Assembly: GCF_000826525.2 (NCBI RefSeq)
Contig: NZ_LN651328.1
Coordinates: 142,432-206,431, forward strand
Source: Mobilicoccus massiliensis
GTDB taxonomy: Bacteria > Actinomycetota > Actinomycetes > Actinomycetales > Dermatophilaceae
Direction: 5' to 3'
Length of the DNA stretch: 64,000 bases
The notes under the pieces are model-generated. The model made no database searches. It saw only the letters and a list, made by a program, of their open reading frames with translations, and had not been told where the DNA came from. Positions 44,959-52,689 of this stretch are shown here, in pieces. Position 1 is the first letter of the stretch, and each line of letters starts with the position of its first letter. Position numbers and translations under genes: made by a program.

Positions 44959-45719
44959 GACGGGCTCCCTCGGTGAGTGCGATACGGACGGCCGAGTTCA
45001 GGGTGTCAGACTCCGAGGCGCAGTGTCGCCGAGTGGATGGGGTTGCTCGGCGGCGGGCGGAGGCCCGCGTTCCAGCGTTGGCACGGAAGACGACGGGACC
45101 GGATTGGACCGTAAGCGCGCTGCCGACGCCCGATATGGCCCCTGGCATCCCTCGCAGACCCCCGAACCGGGCCGTCCACCCCTGCAGTTCTCGTGGACTC
45201 CCCGAATATGAGGAGTGCGATACGGATCTGAGGGCCCCGCGGCAGTCGGACTATCGACCGGCAACGAACCACCACCCGCTCACCGAGCACGACGAGGCGC
45301 GGGAGGGACACACTCGCGCAACAAAGACCGGTCAGTCTCGGCACCCTCAGATCGTGCAAGCTCCTGACCAGGGCCGATACGCCTACCCCTGTCTAGACCG
45401 CCCTGACTGACCGGTCTTTGTTGCGCGAGTTCTGCACAGCGGCGGGAGCTCGAGGTCGCTCGACGGGCGCCGACGCCGGACACGACGACGGTGGCGGCCG
45501 GAACGGCTTCGAGGTGCAGAGCACAAGAGCCGGTCGGAGTGCTCCGGTCAAGGATGGCGAAGCCATCGCGGAGCGACGCGACGAAGGAGCGCCCTCAATG
45601 CGGACGCGGAGTCCAGCGGATGCTCGGTCGTCGGGTCGGCGGTGCGGCGTCGCGCTCCCTCGGTCGCGCATGGCTCCGGCTTCCTGTTGCAAACCGCGTT
45701 TTCGTATTACGGTGAAGGC
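44959..45719. other. Gene-free interval with one palindromic repeat
   Basis: No convincing gene in any frame. It holds the paired palindromic repeat at 45312-45430 and a 14-bp direct repeat GAGTGCGATACGGA at 44975 and 45213. Composition is less regular than neighbouring coding DNA. Together with the toxin-antitoxin pair and tRNA-Thr it looks like an accessory insertion zone. Confidence 0.6.
45312..45430. repeat. Palindromic repeat, ACAAAGACCGGTCA family, copy 2
   Basis: Arms 45312-45335 and 45407-45430 are perfect 24-bp reverse complements around a 71-bp centre. The arm core CGCAACAAAGACCGGTCA is shared with copy 1 at 10415, while the centres are unrelated. Confidence 0.92.
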
Positions 45720-45953
45720 ATGGTGAGCGAAGGTCGGATCGAGCAGTGGGTCTCTGAAGCCGAGGCGGGGTATGACGTCGAGACGTTGAAGCGGCGTGGG
45801 CGGGGTCGGCCCGGCCGCGCCGCGGAGGCATCTCAGGTAGTGGCGGTGCGTCTGACGGCAGATGAGCTTGCAGCCATCGACGCGGTTGCTGAGCGCGAGC
45901 AGGTGAGCCGCTCTGAGGCCATCCGGCGAGCGTTGGCCGAGTTCGCGGCGTGA
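45720..45953 (+). CDS. Ribbon-helix-helix (CopG-like) antitoxin
   Basis: 77 residues with a C-terminal RHH DNA-binding domain: VVAVRLTADELAAIDAVAER followed by EQVSRSEAIRRALAEF. The basic segment before it (KRRGRGRPGRAAEA) is common in such antitoxins. Its stop overlaps the next gene's GTG (GTGA), as in type II toxin-antitoxin operons. Upstream AT-rich sequence GTTTTCGTATTACGG contains a near-palindrome CGTATTACG that could be the operator for autoregulation. Confidence 0.8.
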   Translation: MVSEGRIEQWVSEAEAGYDVETLKRRGRGRPGRAAEASQVVAVRLTADELAAIDAVAEREQVSRSEAIRRALAEFAA

Positions 45954-46192
45954 GACTGCATCCGAGCGCGCTGAAGCACGGCGTAGCGGCGAAGGATGTC
46001 GAGCAGGCAGCGACCTGGTCCCAGTGGATCGAGCCTCTGGAGGATGAGGAGTGGCCTCATCGGGAACTGAGGCTTGGGTTCGACACTCGGGCTCGGTTGC
46101 TCGAGACGGTGGTGTTGGTGTTCGAGGGCGGCGAGGAGCTGGTCATTCACGCGATGCCGGCGCGACGTCAGTACTGGGGGCTGCTGCCCTGA
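45950..46192 (+). CDS. Putative toxin, BrnT-like small protein
   Basis: 80 residues: LHPSALKHGVAAKDVEQAAT, then LRLGFDTRARLLETVVLVFE, ending ELVIHAMPARRQYWGLLP. The layout (KHG motif, R-L-L-E-x-V-V-L-V strand, A-R/K-M-A/P-x-R-x-Y end) resembles small RelE/BrnT-fold proteins paired with RHH antitoxins in actinobacteria, some labelled toxins. Toxic activity is an inference. It overlaps its antitoxin gene by four bases and lies 335 bp before a tRNA gene. Confidence 0.72.
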   Translation: MRLHPSALKHGVAAKDVEQAATWSQWIEPLEDEEWPHRELRLGFDTRARLLETVVLVFEGGEELVIHAMPARRQYWGLLP

Positions 46193-46527
46193 CCCTGCCC
46201 GTCGATCTTGCAAGTCGTGAGGGTGTCTGCGATTCCGTGGGCGCCCTCTCGTCGCGTCCTGGGGGCGGCCGAGCGCGAGAACCGCCGAAGGCCGCAGCGC
46301 AGCGCCGACCGCCAGGCGGCGGCTGACCCGCGCCGACGGAGTCAGCGCCCTTGACGGGCTGGCTCGGCACAGGAGGGACGACCTGTGTGCCCAAATAGTG
46401 CCCACGGAACGCTGATTCCGGCCAGACTCGCGAATCCAGGCGTTCGTCGTCGCGCTGTCGCCCTCCTGGCTTCACACGACCCTGAGCAGCAGAAACGCCC
46501 CCGACCGAAGTCGAGGGCGCCTTCTGA
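46193..46527. other. Interval between toxin gene and tRNA-Thr with no gene seen
   Basis: 335 bp without a supported gene. CTGTGCCCAAATAGTGCCCAC near 46383 contains a doubled GTGCCCA. GCGCCCTCTCGTCGCGTCC near 46241 is roughly inverted relative to a segment near 45571, so the toxin-antitoxin pair is loosely flanked by inverted repeats. No integrase remnant is recognisable. Confidence 0.5.
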
Positions 46528-46600
46528 GCCGCTTGTCGGAATCGAACCGACGACCTATTCATTACGAGTGAATCGCTCTGGCCGACTGAGCTAAAGCGGC
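46528..46600 (-). tRNA. tRNA-Thr (anticodon CGU)
   Basis: A 73-nt cloverleaf: 7-bp acceptor stem GCCGCTT/AAGCGGC, D-arm TAGCTCAGTCGGCCAGAGC, anticodon stem ATTCA/TGAAT around CTCGTAA giving CGU (reads ACG), and T-arm GTCGGTTCGATTCCGAC. No encoded CCA. The neighbouring toxin-antitoxin region makes it a possible attachment site, though no duplicated tRNA 3' end is seen. Confidence 0.97.
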
Positions 46601-46709
46601 ATGCACCTGCGCGAACACGTGCTCGGCCAACGATAGCAAAGCGGGTGCCCCGACCAAAAACCGAGCGGGGCAGGGCGACCGGCCCGCCGGCCACCGAGCC
46701 GGAGCCTCG

Positions 46710-48272
46710 TCAGCAGGTCAGGCCGTCCTTCGGCACCCGGCCCTTGGTGAAGAAGTCGTCGACGGCGTTGTCGACGCAGTTGTTGCTGCGCATGTAGGCG
46801 GTGTGCCCGTCGCCGTCGAACGTGAGCAGGTGCCCTCCCTCGAGCTGGTCGGCGAGTTTGACCGCCCAGTCGTACGGGGTGGCGGGATCGCGAGTCGTGC
46901 CGATGACGAGGATCGGGCCGCTGCCCGCCGCCGTGATCTTCGCCGGCTTCGCTCCCGAGCGAACCGGCCACTCCTCGCAGCTCATCGTCGCCATCGCCAT
47001 CGACGCGCCCCACGTCGGAGCGGCCTTCTCGAAGCGGGCGATGCGGGCCTCGACCTCGGAGTCGTCGGACGGCGACGAAGGACGATCGAGGCAGTTGACC
47101 GCAGAGATGACCTGCATGATGTTGCCGTGGTAGGCGCCCTTCGCGTCACGGTCGGCGTACTCCCGCGCGAGCTCCATGAGCTGGTCGCCCTGCCCCTCCT
47201 TCGCCGCAGCCCGGAGCGCGTCGGTGAGTTGCTCCCACGAACTCTCGTCGTACAACGCCCGGGCCAGGCCGACGCTGGCCCAGCCCTCGGTGAGTTGGGT
47301 GACGCGCGCGTCGTCGGTGACCGGCAGGGGGTTCTCGTCGATGCGCTTCAACAGGTCGCGCAACCCCTGCATGCCCTGATCGACGTCATTGCCGAGCGGG
47401 CAGTCCTCCTCGTCCACGCAGTTCTTCACGTACGCCCGGGTGGCGGTCTCGAACCCCACCGCCTGGCCGAGGTTGAGCTCCTCGTCGGACAACTCGGGAG
47501 CGATGGCGCCATCGAGCACGAGACGCCCCGCGCGCTCGGGGAACAACCCCGCGTACGTCGCGCCGAGGAACGTGCCGTACGACTTGCCGAGGTACATGAG
47601 CTTCGACTGGCCGAGCGCCGCCCGCACGATGTCCATGTCCTTGGCCGCGTCGATCGTCGACAGGTGCGGCAGTAGCTCCGGAGCCTTCTGCTCACAGGCC
47701 TGTCCGAACGCCTTCGCCGACGCACGCGAGGCGTCGATCTCCGCCGTGTCATCGGGTGTCGGGTCCTGGGCGATGATCTCGTCCATCTTCTGCCCGTCGA
47801 CGCAGACGAGCGGATCGGACTCCCCCACACCCCGAGGGTCGACGCCGACGACGTCGTAGGAACGCCGGATCGTGGGCGCGACGACGAGATCGGCCGCCCG
47901 CGCGTACTCGACCGCGGAGCCGCCAGGGCCGCCGGGGTTGACGAGTATCGAGCCCTTCGCCTTTCCCTCGGCCGGCACCTTGAGCATCCGCAGACGCATC
48001 GTGGCCCCGTCGGGCTTGTCGTAATCCACCGGCACCGTGACCCAACTGCACTGGGCCTCGGCCTCTCCCGCCGCTCCGCACGGTTCCCAGGTGAGCTTCT
48101 GCGCGTAGACCTCCGCGAGCCCCTCCTGGCCCGCCGGCGGGCTCGTCGCAGGGGCGGTCGTGTCACCACTGGCACCCCCGGGAGCGGGAACCGAGCACCC
48201 CGCCGTGAGCAGAGCCCCCGCGACCAGGATCGACAACGTGCGAGCGCGCCTCGCTGCCACGGATCGACCCAC
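46710..48272 (-). CDS. Secreted lipoprotein peptidase of the tripeptidyl-aminopeptidase/SlpD type
   Basis: Alpha/beta-hydrolase exopeptidase of about 520 residues. N-terminus has a lipobox: TLSILVAGALLTAGCSVPAP, so it is a surface lipoprotein. NPGGPGGSAVEYARAADLV forms the oxyanion region, YLGKSYGTFLGATYAGLFPE holds the nucleophile Ser, IGTTRDPATPYDWAV the Asp and FDGDGHTAYMRSNNCVD the His. Family members remove tripeptides from exported peptides. GTG at 48272 is preferred, with GGGAGG eight bases before it and the lipobox at the usual distance. tRNA-Thr follows downstream. Confidence 0.92.
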   Translation of the reverse strand: MGRSVAARRARTLSILVAGALLTAGCSVPAPGGASGDTTAPATSPPAGQEGLAEVYAQKLTWEPCGAAGEAEAQCSWVTVPVDYDKPDGATMRLRMLKVPAEGKAKGSILVNPGGPGGSAVEYARAADLVVAPTIRRSYDVVGVDPRGVGESDPLVCVDGQKMDEIIAQDPTPDDTAEIDASRASAKAFGQACEQKAPELLPHLSTIDAAKDMDIVRAALGQSKLMYLGKSYGTFLGATYAGLFPERAGRLVLDGAIAPELSDEELNLGQAVGFETATRAYVKNCVDEEDCPLGNDVDQGMQGLRDLLKRIDENPLPVTDDARVTQLTEGWASVGLARALYDESSWEQLTDALRAAAKEGQGDQLMELAREYADRDAKGAYHGNIMQVISAVNCLDRPSSPSDDSEVEARIARFEKAAPTWGASMAMATMSCEEWPVRSGAKPAKITAAGSGPILVIGTTRDPATPYDWAVKLADQLEGGHLLTFDGDGHTAYMRSNNCVDNAVDDFFTKGRVPKDGLTC

Positions 48273-48388
48273 GGCGGTGACCTCCCTCGTCAATGGTGTC
48301 GTCAGTCGACGACGCCCCCACACGGTACCCGGGCCCGCACCCCGCGCGGACGAACGTCCAGCCCTGCGCACGGCGACTTCGCCCGGCC

Positions 48389-49531
48389 TCAGCGCCGCGG
48401 GAGGCGGAGCGAGATCGCCATCGCCTCGAGCGCGAGCAGCAGCGGAACGTTGGCCTCGATGCGGGTGCGCGCCTCGCCGATCGCGGTCATCGCGGCGAGC
48501 AACTCGTCGGCACTCATCGCCCGCGCGAGGGTGTCGACCTCGGCGCGCGCGTCCTCGTTGACGAGATCGACATGTGCCCCGAGCCGCACGACGAGCGCGT
48601 CGCGGTACACCGACAGCAGGTCGATGAGTGCCCGGTCGGTGACGTCACGCGCGAATCGGGTGGCGCGGGTCTTCTGCTCCTTCTCGAGCGTGGCGATCTG
48701 CGCGCGCACATGAGGAGGCTGGGTGCGGGCGGCCGGGTCGGCGCCGAGGGTCTCGAGGAGCCGGGAACGCTCGGCCGCGTCGCGTTCGGAGCTCGACGCC
48801 CCGGACTCCTCCGTGGCGATCGAAGCGAGATCGGCCGCCGCCCCGATCGCGTCGGGAACGCTGCGGATGCGTCCGCTCATCTGCACCACCTCACGCCGAC
48901 GCCGGCGAGCGTCGTCGTCGCGGGCGAGCCGCCGGGCGAGACCGATATGACTCTGCGCGGCGCGCGCCGCGTACATCGCCATCGCCGGATCGACGCCGTC
49001 GCGCCGCACGAGCAGGTCCGCCACGGCCTTGGGCGGTGGCGTCCGTAGTCGCACGTGCCGGCTACGGCTGCGGATCGTGATGATGACGTCCTCATGCGAT
49101 GGAGCACACAGCACCCACACGGTGCGCTCCGACGGCTCCTCGAGAGCCTTGAGCAGGGCGTCGGCAGCGCGTTCGGTGAGCCGGTCGGCGTCCTCGACGA
49201 TGACGACCCGATACCGCCCGACCGACGGCCGATGCGCTGCCTCCACGACGAGTTCGCGCGCGTCCTCCACCCGGATCGACAGCCCCTCGGTGGCGACGAC
49301 CGTGACGTCGGCGTGGGTGCCGTCGAGACTCGTCAGGCACTCCCGGCACTCGCCGCACCCGTGGTCGGGGCAGTTGAGCGCGGCGGCGAACGCCCGCGCC
49401 GCCGTCGACCGCCCGGATCCTGGCGGGCCGGTGAGCAGCCACGCGTGCGTCATCGACCCCGGATCGCGCGCGGCCCGATCGAGCGTCTCGATCGTCTGCT
49501 GCTGACCGACGAGGTCGTCCCAGACGGTCAT
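48389..49531 (-). CDS. holB: DNA polymerase III subunit delta'
   Basis: Clamp-loader stator subunit. 380 residues with AAA+ fold: LLTGPPGSGRSTAARAFAAA, zinc module CPDHGCGECREC and sensor region VVIVEDADRLTERAADALLK. The P-loop lysine is replaced by Arg (GSGRST), consistent with a non-hydrolysing delta'. Its start overlaps the tmk stop by four bases (tmk-holB pair, standard in actinobacteria). Confidence 0.93.
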   Translation of the reverse strand: MTVWDDLVGQQQTIETLDRAARDPGSMTHAWLLTGPPGSGRSTAARAFAAALNCPDHGCGECRECLTSLDGTHADVTVVATEGLSIRVEDARELVVEAAHRPSVGRYRVVIVEDADRLTERAADALLKALEEPSERTVWVLCAPSHEDVIITIRSRSRHVRLRTPPPKAVADLLVRRDGVDPAMAMYAARAAQSHIGLARRLARDDDARRRRREVVQMSGRIRSVPDAIGAAADLASIATEESGASSSERDAAERSRLLETLGADPAARTQPPHVRAQIATLEKEQKTRATRFARDVTDRALIDLLSVYRDALVVRLGAHVDLVNEDARAEVDTLARAMSADELLAAMTAIGEARTRIEANVPLLLALEAMAISLRLPRR

Positions 49532-50232
49532 CGCACCTCACCGTCCGGCGTGGTCGCATCGCCCGCCTCGGCGGTGGGCCGTGCATGCGGCGCGGCGTCA
49601 CGATCTCCGACCCTCGGAGCCGCCTCGGTGGCGAGCAGGGCGCCCACCCGTTCTGCGACCGCGCGGGCGAGCTCATCGCGAGGTGCGGCGGCGTCGAGCA
49701 CGAGGTAGCGCGCGGGATCGGCGGCGGCGAGGTCGAGGAAGTGCTCACGGACGCGGGTGTGGAAGTCCTCGGCCTCGGTCTCCATGCGGTCGGCGGCACG
49801 ACCGGAGCGACGCTCGAGGCCCGTTCGCGGGCTCACGTCGAGCAGCACGGTGAGGTCGGGCACGAGACCGCCCGTGGCCCAACGCGAGAGTCCGGCAATC
49901 TGCTCGGCATCGAGGTCGCGACCCGCCCCTTGATACGCGATCGAGGAATCGACATAGCGATCGGTGACGACGACCTCGCCTCGTTCGAGCGCCGGCCGGA
50001 TGAGCGTCTCGACGTGCTGGGCGCGGTCGGCCGCGAACAGCAGCGCTTCGGCGCGGGGCGCGATCGCGTCGCCGTGCAACAACAACTCGCGGATGCGCCC
50101 ACCGAGCGGAGTCCCCCCGGGTTCGCGAGTGACGACCACCGCTCTGCCCCGCGCACGCAGGCTCGTGACCAGCGCCTCCACCTGCGTGGACTTGCCGGCC
50201 CCGTCTCCGCCTTCGAACGCGATGAACACCAC
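49528..50232 (-). CDS. tmk: Thymidylate kinase
   Basis: Phosphorylates dTMP to dTDP. 234 residues: P-loop FIAFEGGDGAGKSTQVEAL, DRYVDSSIAYQGAGRDLDA and the LID region RSGRAADRMETEAEDFH. The C-terminal ~25 residues are an Ala/Gly/Asp-rich extension. Start is GTG 50232, 6 nt after a TAGGCT box. In many actinobacteria topA directly precedes tmk; here topA is 12.4 kb away. Confidence 0.95.
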   Translation of the reverse strand: MVFIAFEGGDGAGKSTQVEALVTSLRARGRAVVVTREPGGTPLGGRIRELLLHGDAIAPRAEALLFAADRAQHVETLIRPALERGEVVVTDRYVDSSIAYQGAGRDLDAEQIAGLSRWATGGLVPDLTVLLDVSPRTGLERRSGRAADRMETEAEDFHTRVREHFLDLAAADPARYLVLDAAAPRDELARAVAERVGALLATEAAPRVGDRDAAPHARPTAEAGDATTPDGEVR

Positions 50233-50238
50233 GTCCGC

Positions 50239-50244
50239 AGCCTA
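50239..50244 (-). promoter_or_regulatory. -10 box, probable leaderless tmk transcript
   Basis: TAGGCT on the minus strand ends 6 nt before the tmk GTG; no Shine-Dalgarno. Confidence 0.45.
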
Positions 50245-50297
50245 GGCGAGACCTCCGACAACCCACCCGACACGCACCCGACACGCACCCACCCCGC

Positions 50298-50318
50298 GCT
50301 CGAACAGGCACTTCCACC
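50298..50318. repeat. Half-unit of the AAACAGGCGCTTTCACC repeat family
   Basis: CTCGAACAGGCACTTCCACC matches the first units of the array at 29826. A solitary copy upstream of tmk. Confidence 0.7.
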
Positions 50319-50389
50319 CACCCGCTCACCCGCTCACACACCCACCCCTTCGGACATACCGATGTCCCACCCGGACCGGGCGTCCCGAC

Positions 50390-50475
50390 CGCCGAGACAG
50401 CCGTCGTTTCCGGCCCTCTGGCTCATACGCCGAGCCCGATCACGTCCGAGGCCGGAAACGACGGCTGTCTCGGCG
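50390..50475. repeat. Palindromic repeat, GAGACAGCCG family, perfect pair
   Basis: Arms 50390-50415 and 50450-50475 are identical reverse complements over 26 bp, 34 bp apart, with core CGAGACAGCCGTCGTTTCCG. The right arm overlaps the last codons of the CDP-alcohol transferase gene. Confidence 0.95.
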
Positions 50476-51225
50476 AGTTTCCAGGAGGGCGATGTCGCGG
50501 CCGAAGGAGCCGACGAGGGCGGCCGCCGCCGAGGTCAGCAGCACACGCCCCACCCTTCGCCGCACCACCGGGGCGAGCGCGACCGACAACGCGACCCCCT
50601 GCAACGCAGCGATGGCACGTCGCCGCCGGCTCGGTGGTAGATCCGCCCTCCACGCCGGCCGGACCCGCCCGCCGGCCACGAACGCGTACCGCGCGACCCC
50701 GATCACGAACGCCCACGGCGTCACGGTCCGCGCGGCCACCCCCGAGAGCAGGAGGAACACCGCCGCGTCGGTCTCCGTGTCGAGTCGCGCGCCATGCGTG
50801 CTGGCGGTGCCGGTCGTCCGCGCGACGATCCCGTCGACCGCGTCGAGGGCAAGTGCCGGAATCGCGAATCCCGCCACCCGCCAGGTACGTCGCCCCTCAC
50901 CCAGCGTCTCCGGAGTGAGCGCCCCCGCCACGGCACATCCCGCCAGCACCGATCGAACGAACGTCACGGCATCCGCCGGGCCGCTGACACCCCCGCCCCC
51001 GACTCGTTCGTCCACGACGCCCCCATCAGAGGATCCCTCGATCGTGGACGGAGGTTCGCTCGCGATCGTCAGCGCCACTGCCGCCGGGAGGGGGAGTCCG
51101 AGAGCGACCCCCGCGAGCCGTCGCGGCCAGGGCCCACCTGCGACGGCGGCGTCGGCGACCACGGCGAGCGCCACGCCCATCGCGAAGTCGCGGCGCCGCC
51201 ACCGACCGGCGAGAATCCCCTTCAT
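50440..51225 (-). CDS. CDP-alcohol phosphatidyltransferase family protein
   Basis: Membrane enzyme of about 261 residues that would join a CDP-lipid (or CDP-alcohol) to an alcohol. The family motif D-G-x2-A-R-x8-G-x3-D-x3-D is complete: DGIVARTTGTASTHGARLDT followed by ETD. Several hydrophobic helices surround it. The C-terminus [15 protein letters not shown] is encoded by the right arm of a palindromic repeat. The ATG at 51225 overlaps the start codon of the divergent dehydrogenase gene; an ATG at 51180 (MGVALAVVAD) is an alternative. Substrate unknown; context suggests a lipid for the neighbouring glycan/pterin cluster. Confidence 0.82.
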   Translation of the reverse strand: MKGILAGRWRRRDFAMGVALAVVADAAVAGGPWPRRLAGVALGLPLPAAVALTIASEPPSTIEGSSDGGVVDERVGGGGVSGPADAVTFVRSVLAGCAVAGALTPETLGEGRRTWRVAGFAIPALALDAVDGIVARTTGTASTHGARLDTETDAAVFLLLSGVAARTVTPWAFVIGVARYAFVAGGRVRPAWRADLPPSRRRRAIAALQGVALSVALAPVVRRRVGRVLLTSAAAALVGSFGRDIALLETRRDSRRFRPRT

Positions 51226-52225
51226 GGAGTGCCGATCCTATTGGACCCTGCCCGGTGGCCGTGGTGAGATCCGCGCCGAGCAGGTCGGACCGCCTGGTCC
51301 GGGTGAGGCGCTGATCCGCACCGTGTGCTCGGGGGTCAGCCGGGGCACCGAGTCCCTCGTCCATCTCGGGCACGTGCCCGAACGGGTTCGCGACATCATG
51401 CGGGCCCCGTTCCAGCGCGGCGACCTGCCGGGCGAGGTGTGTTACGGCTACCTGTCGGTGGGCGTCGTCGAGGAGGCCGGACCGGCCGACCCCGAAACCG
51501 GCGCGGATGCAGGCGATCTCGTCGGCCGGCGCGTGTTCTGTCTCTACCCGCACGTCGACTGCTACGTCGCCCCCGTCTCGATGCTCACGCCCGTCCCCGA
51601 CGACGTGCCCAGCGAGCGCGCCGTTCTCGCCGGCGCCGTCGAGACCGCCGTCAACGCTCTTTGGGACGCCGGTCCACGCCTCGGAGACCGGGTCGCGGTC
51701 ATCGGCGGCGGCATGATCGGCATGTCGGTCGCCGCGTTGCTGCGCCGCTTTCCGCTCGACCGTCTCGAACTCCTCGACCCCCAGGAGTCGGCACGCCAAC
51801 TCGCCGACGCGTTCGGTGTCACCGCATTGTCTCCCGAGAGCGGCCACGATGACTGCGACCTCGTCTTCCACTGTTCGTCGACGGCCGCCGGGTTGGCCCG
51901 CGGGCTCGAGTTGCTCGGCGACGAGGGCGAGGTCGTCGAGATGTCGTGGTACGGCACGACCGAGCCGGAGGTGCCGCTCGGTGTCGACTTCCACGCCCGA
52001 CGGCTGAGCATCCGCGCGAGCCAGGTGGGAATGGTCTCCGGATCGCGACGGGCCCGCCGCACTCCCGCCGACCGCATGCGCCTCGCGCTCGACGCCCTGC
52101 GCGACCCGGCGTTCGACGCCCTGCTCACCGGGCCCGTGCCCCTCGCCGAGCTTCCGCAGACGATGGACGACATCGCCCACGGCCGCATCGACGCCCACTG
52201 TCACGTCGTCGACCACACGCGCTGA
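51224..52225 (+). CDS. Zinc-type MDR dehydrogenase of the pterin/glycan cluster
   Basis: Medium-chain dehydrogenase of 333 residues. The N-terminal GroES-like fold reads GPGEALIRTVCSGVSRGTES and lacks the structural zinc cysteine lobe; the Rossmann part has DRVAVIGGGMIGMSVAALLR. A C-terminal DDIAHGRIDAHCHVVDHTR ends the protein. In streptomycetes this gene type lies next to a PTPS homologue and a glycosyltransferase, as here; the substrate is unknown. ATG 51224 overlaps the divergent gene's start codon. First of five right-pointing genes with short or overlapping junctions. Confidence 0.85.
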   Translation: MECRSYWTLPGGRGEIRAEQVGPPGPGEALIRTVCSGVSRGTESLVHLGHVPERVRDIMRAPFQRGDLPGEVCYGYLSVGVVEEAGPADPETGADAGDLVGRRVFCLYPHVDCYVAPVSMLTPVPDDVPSERAVLAGAVETAVNALWDAGPRLGDRVAVIGGGMIGMSVAALLRRFPLDRLELLDPQESARQLADAFGVTALSPESGHDDCDLVFHCSSTAAGLARGLELLGDEGEVVEMSWYGTTEPEVPLGVDFHARRLSIRASQVGMVSGSRRARRTPADRMRLALDALRDPAFDALLTGPVPLAELPQTMDDIAHGRIDAHCHVVDHTR

Positions 52226-52296
52226 CCGCTGCACACCTCCACCACAGCACCCCGCACCGCCGACGCCCGATCCCGCACTCGACCACAGGAGTTCCG

Positions 52297-52689
52297 TTGT
52301 TCCGTCTCACCGTTCGCGACCACGTGATGATCGCCCACAGCCTGCCCGACCCCTTCTTCGGGCCCGCCCAGGGGTTGCACGGAGCGACGTTCGAGGTGGA
52401 GGCGACGTGGAGTCGTCGTGACCTCGACGAGCACGGGGTCGTCCTCGACATCGGCGCCGCGACCGAGGCCCTCAAGGAGGTCCTCGGCGACCTCGACTAC
52501 CGCAACCTCGACGATCACCCGGCGTTCGCGGGCCGGATCTCGACCACCGAGGTCGTCGCCCGGCACATCGCCGACGAGCTCGCCGCGCGCCTCCCCGATC
52601 CGGCGCTGGAGTCCCTCGAGGTGCTCCTGCGCGAGAACCCCGACGCGTGGGCGTCGTACACGCGCGAGCTGGGCCCGACGCGGGCGTGA
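52297..52689 (+). CDS. 6-pyruvoyl-tetrahydropterin synthase (PTPS) family protein
   Basis: 130-residue PTPS/QueD-like fold protein. Zinc histidines appear in VMIAHSLPD and GLHGATFEVEATW; LGDLDYRNLDDHPAF and RISTTEVVARHIADEL match the family. No cysteine stands between the first His and LHG, where PTPS/QueD enzymes keep a catalytic Cys, so the chemistry may differ. TTG start is preceded by AGGAG (spacing five); upstream ATG codons are absent from the right frame. Overlaps the glycosyltransferase start by 4 bp. FolE at 36569 could supply its substrate. Confidence 0.83.
   Translation: MFRLTVRDHVMIAHSLPDPFFGPAQGLHGATFEVEATWSRRDLDEHGVVLDIGAATEALKEVLGDLDYRNLDDHPAFAGRISTTEVVARHIADELAARLPDPALESLEVLLRENPDAWASYTRELGPTRA

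Noticed and set aside
44975..45226. 14-bp direct repeat GAGTGCGATACGGA as target-site duplication
   Set aside because: The 224 bp between copies show no terminal inverted repeats or coding content; chance or small rearrangement is as likely.
45833..46405. 190-codon minus-strand open frame over the toxin-antitoxin pair
   Set aside because: Low-complexity Arg/Pro-rich translation; the plus-strand pair has coupled starts and recognisable folds.
46528..46600. tRNA-Thr as a phage attachment site
   Set aside because: I find no duplicated tRNA 3' end and no integrase; only gene-poor DNA and a toxin-antitoxin pair.
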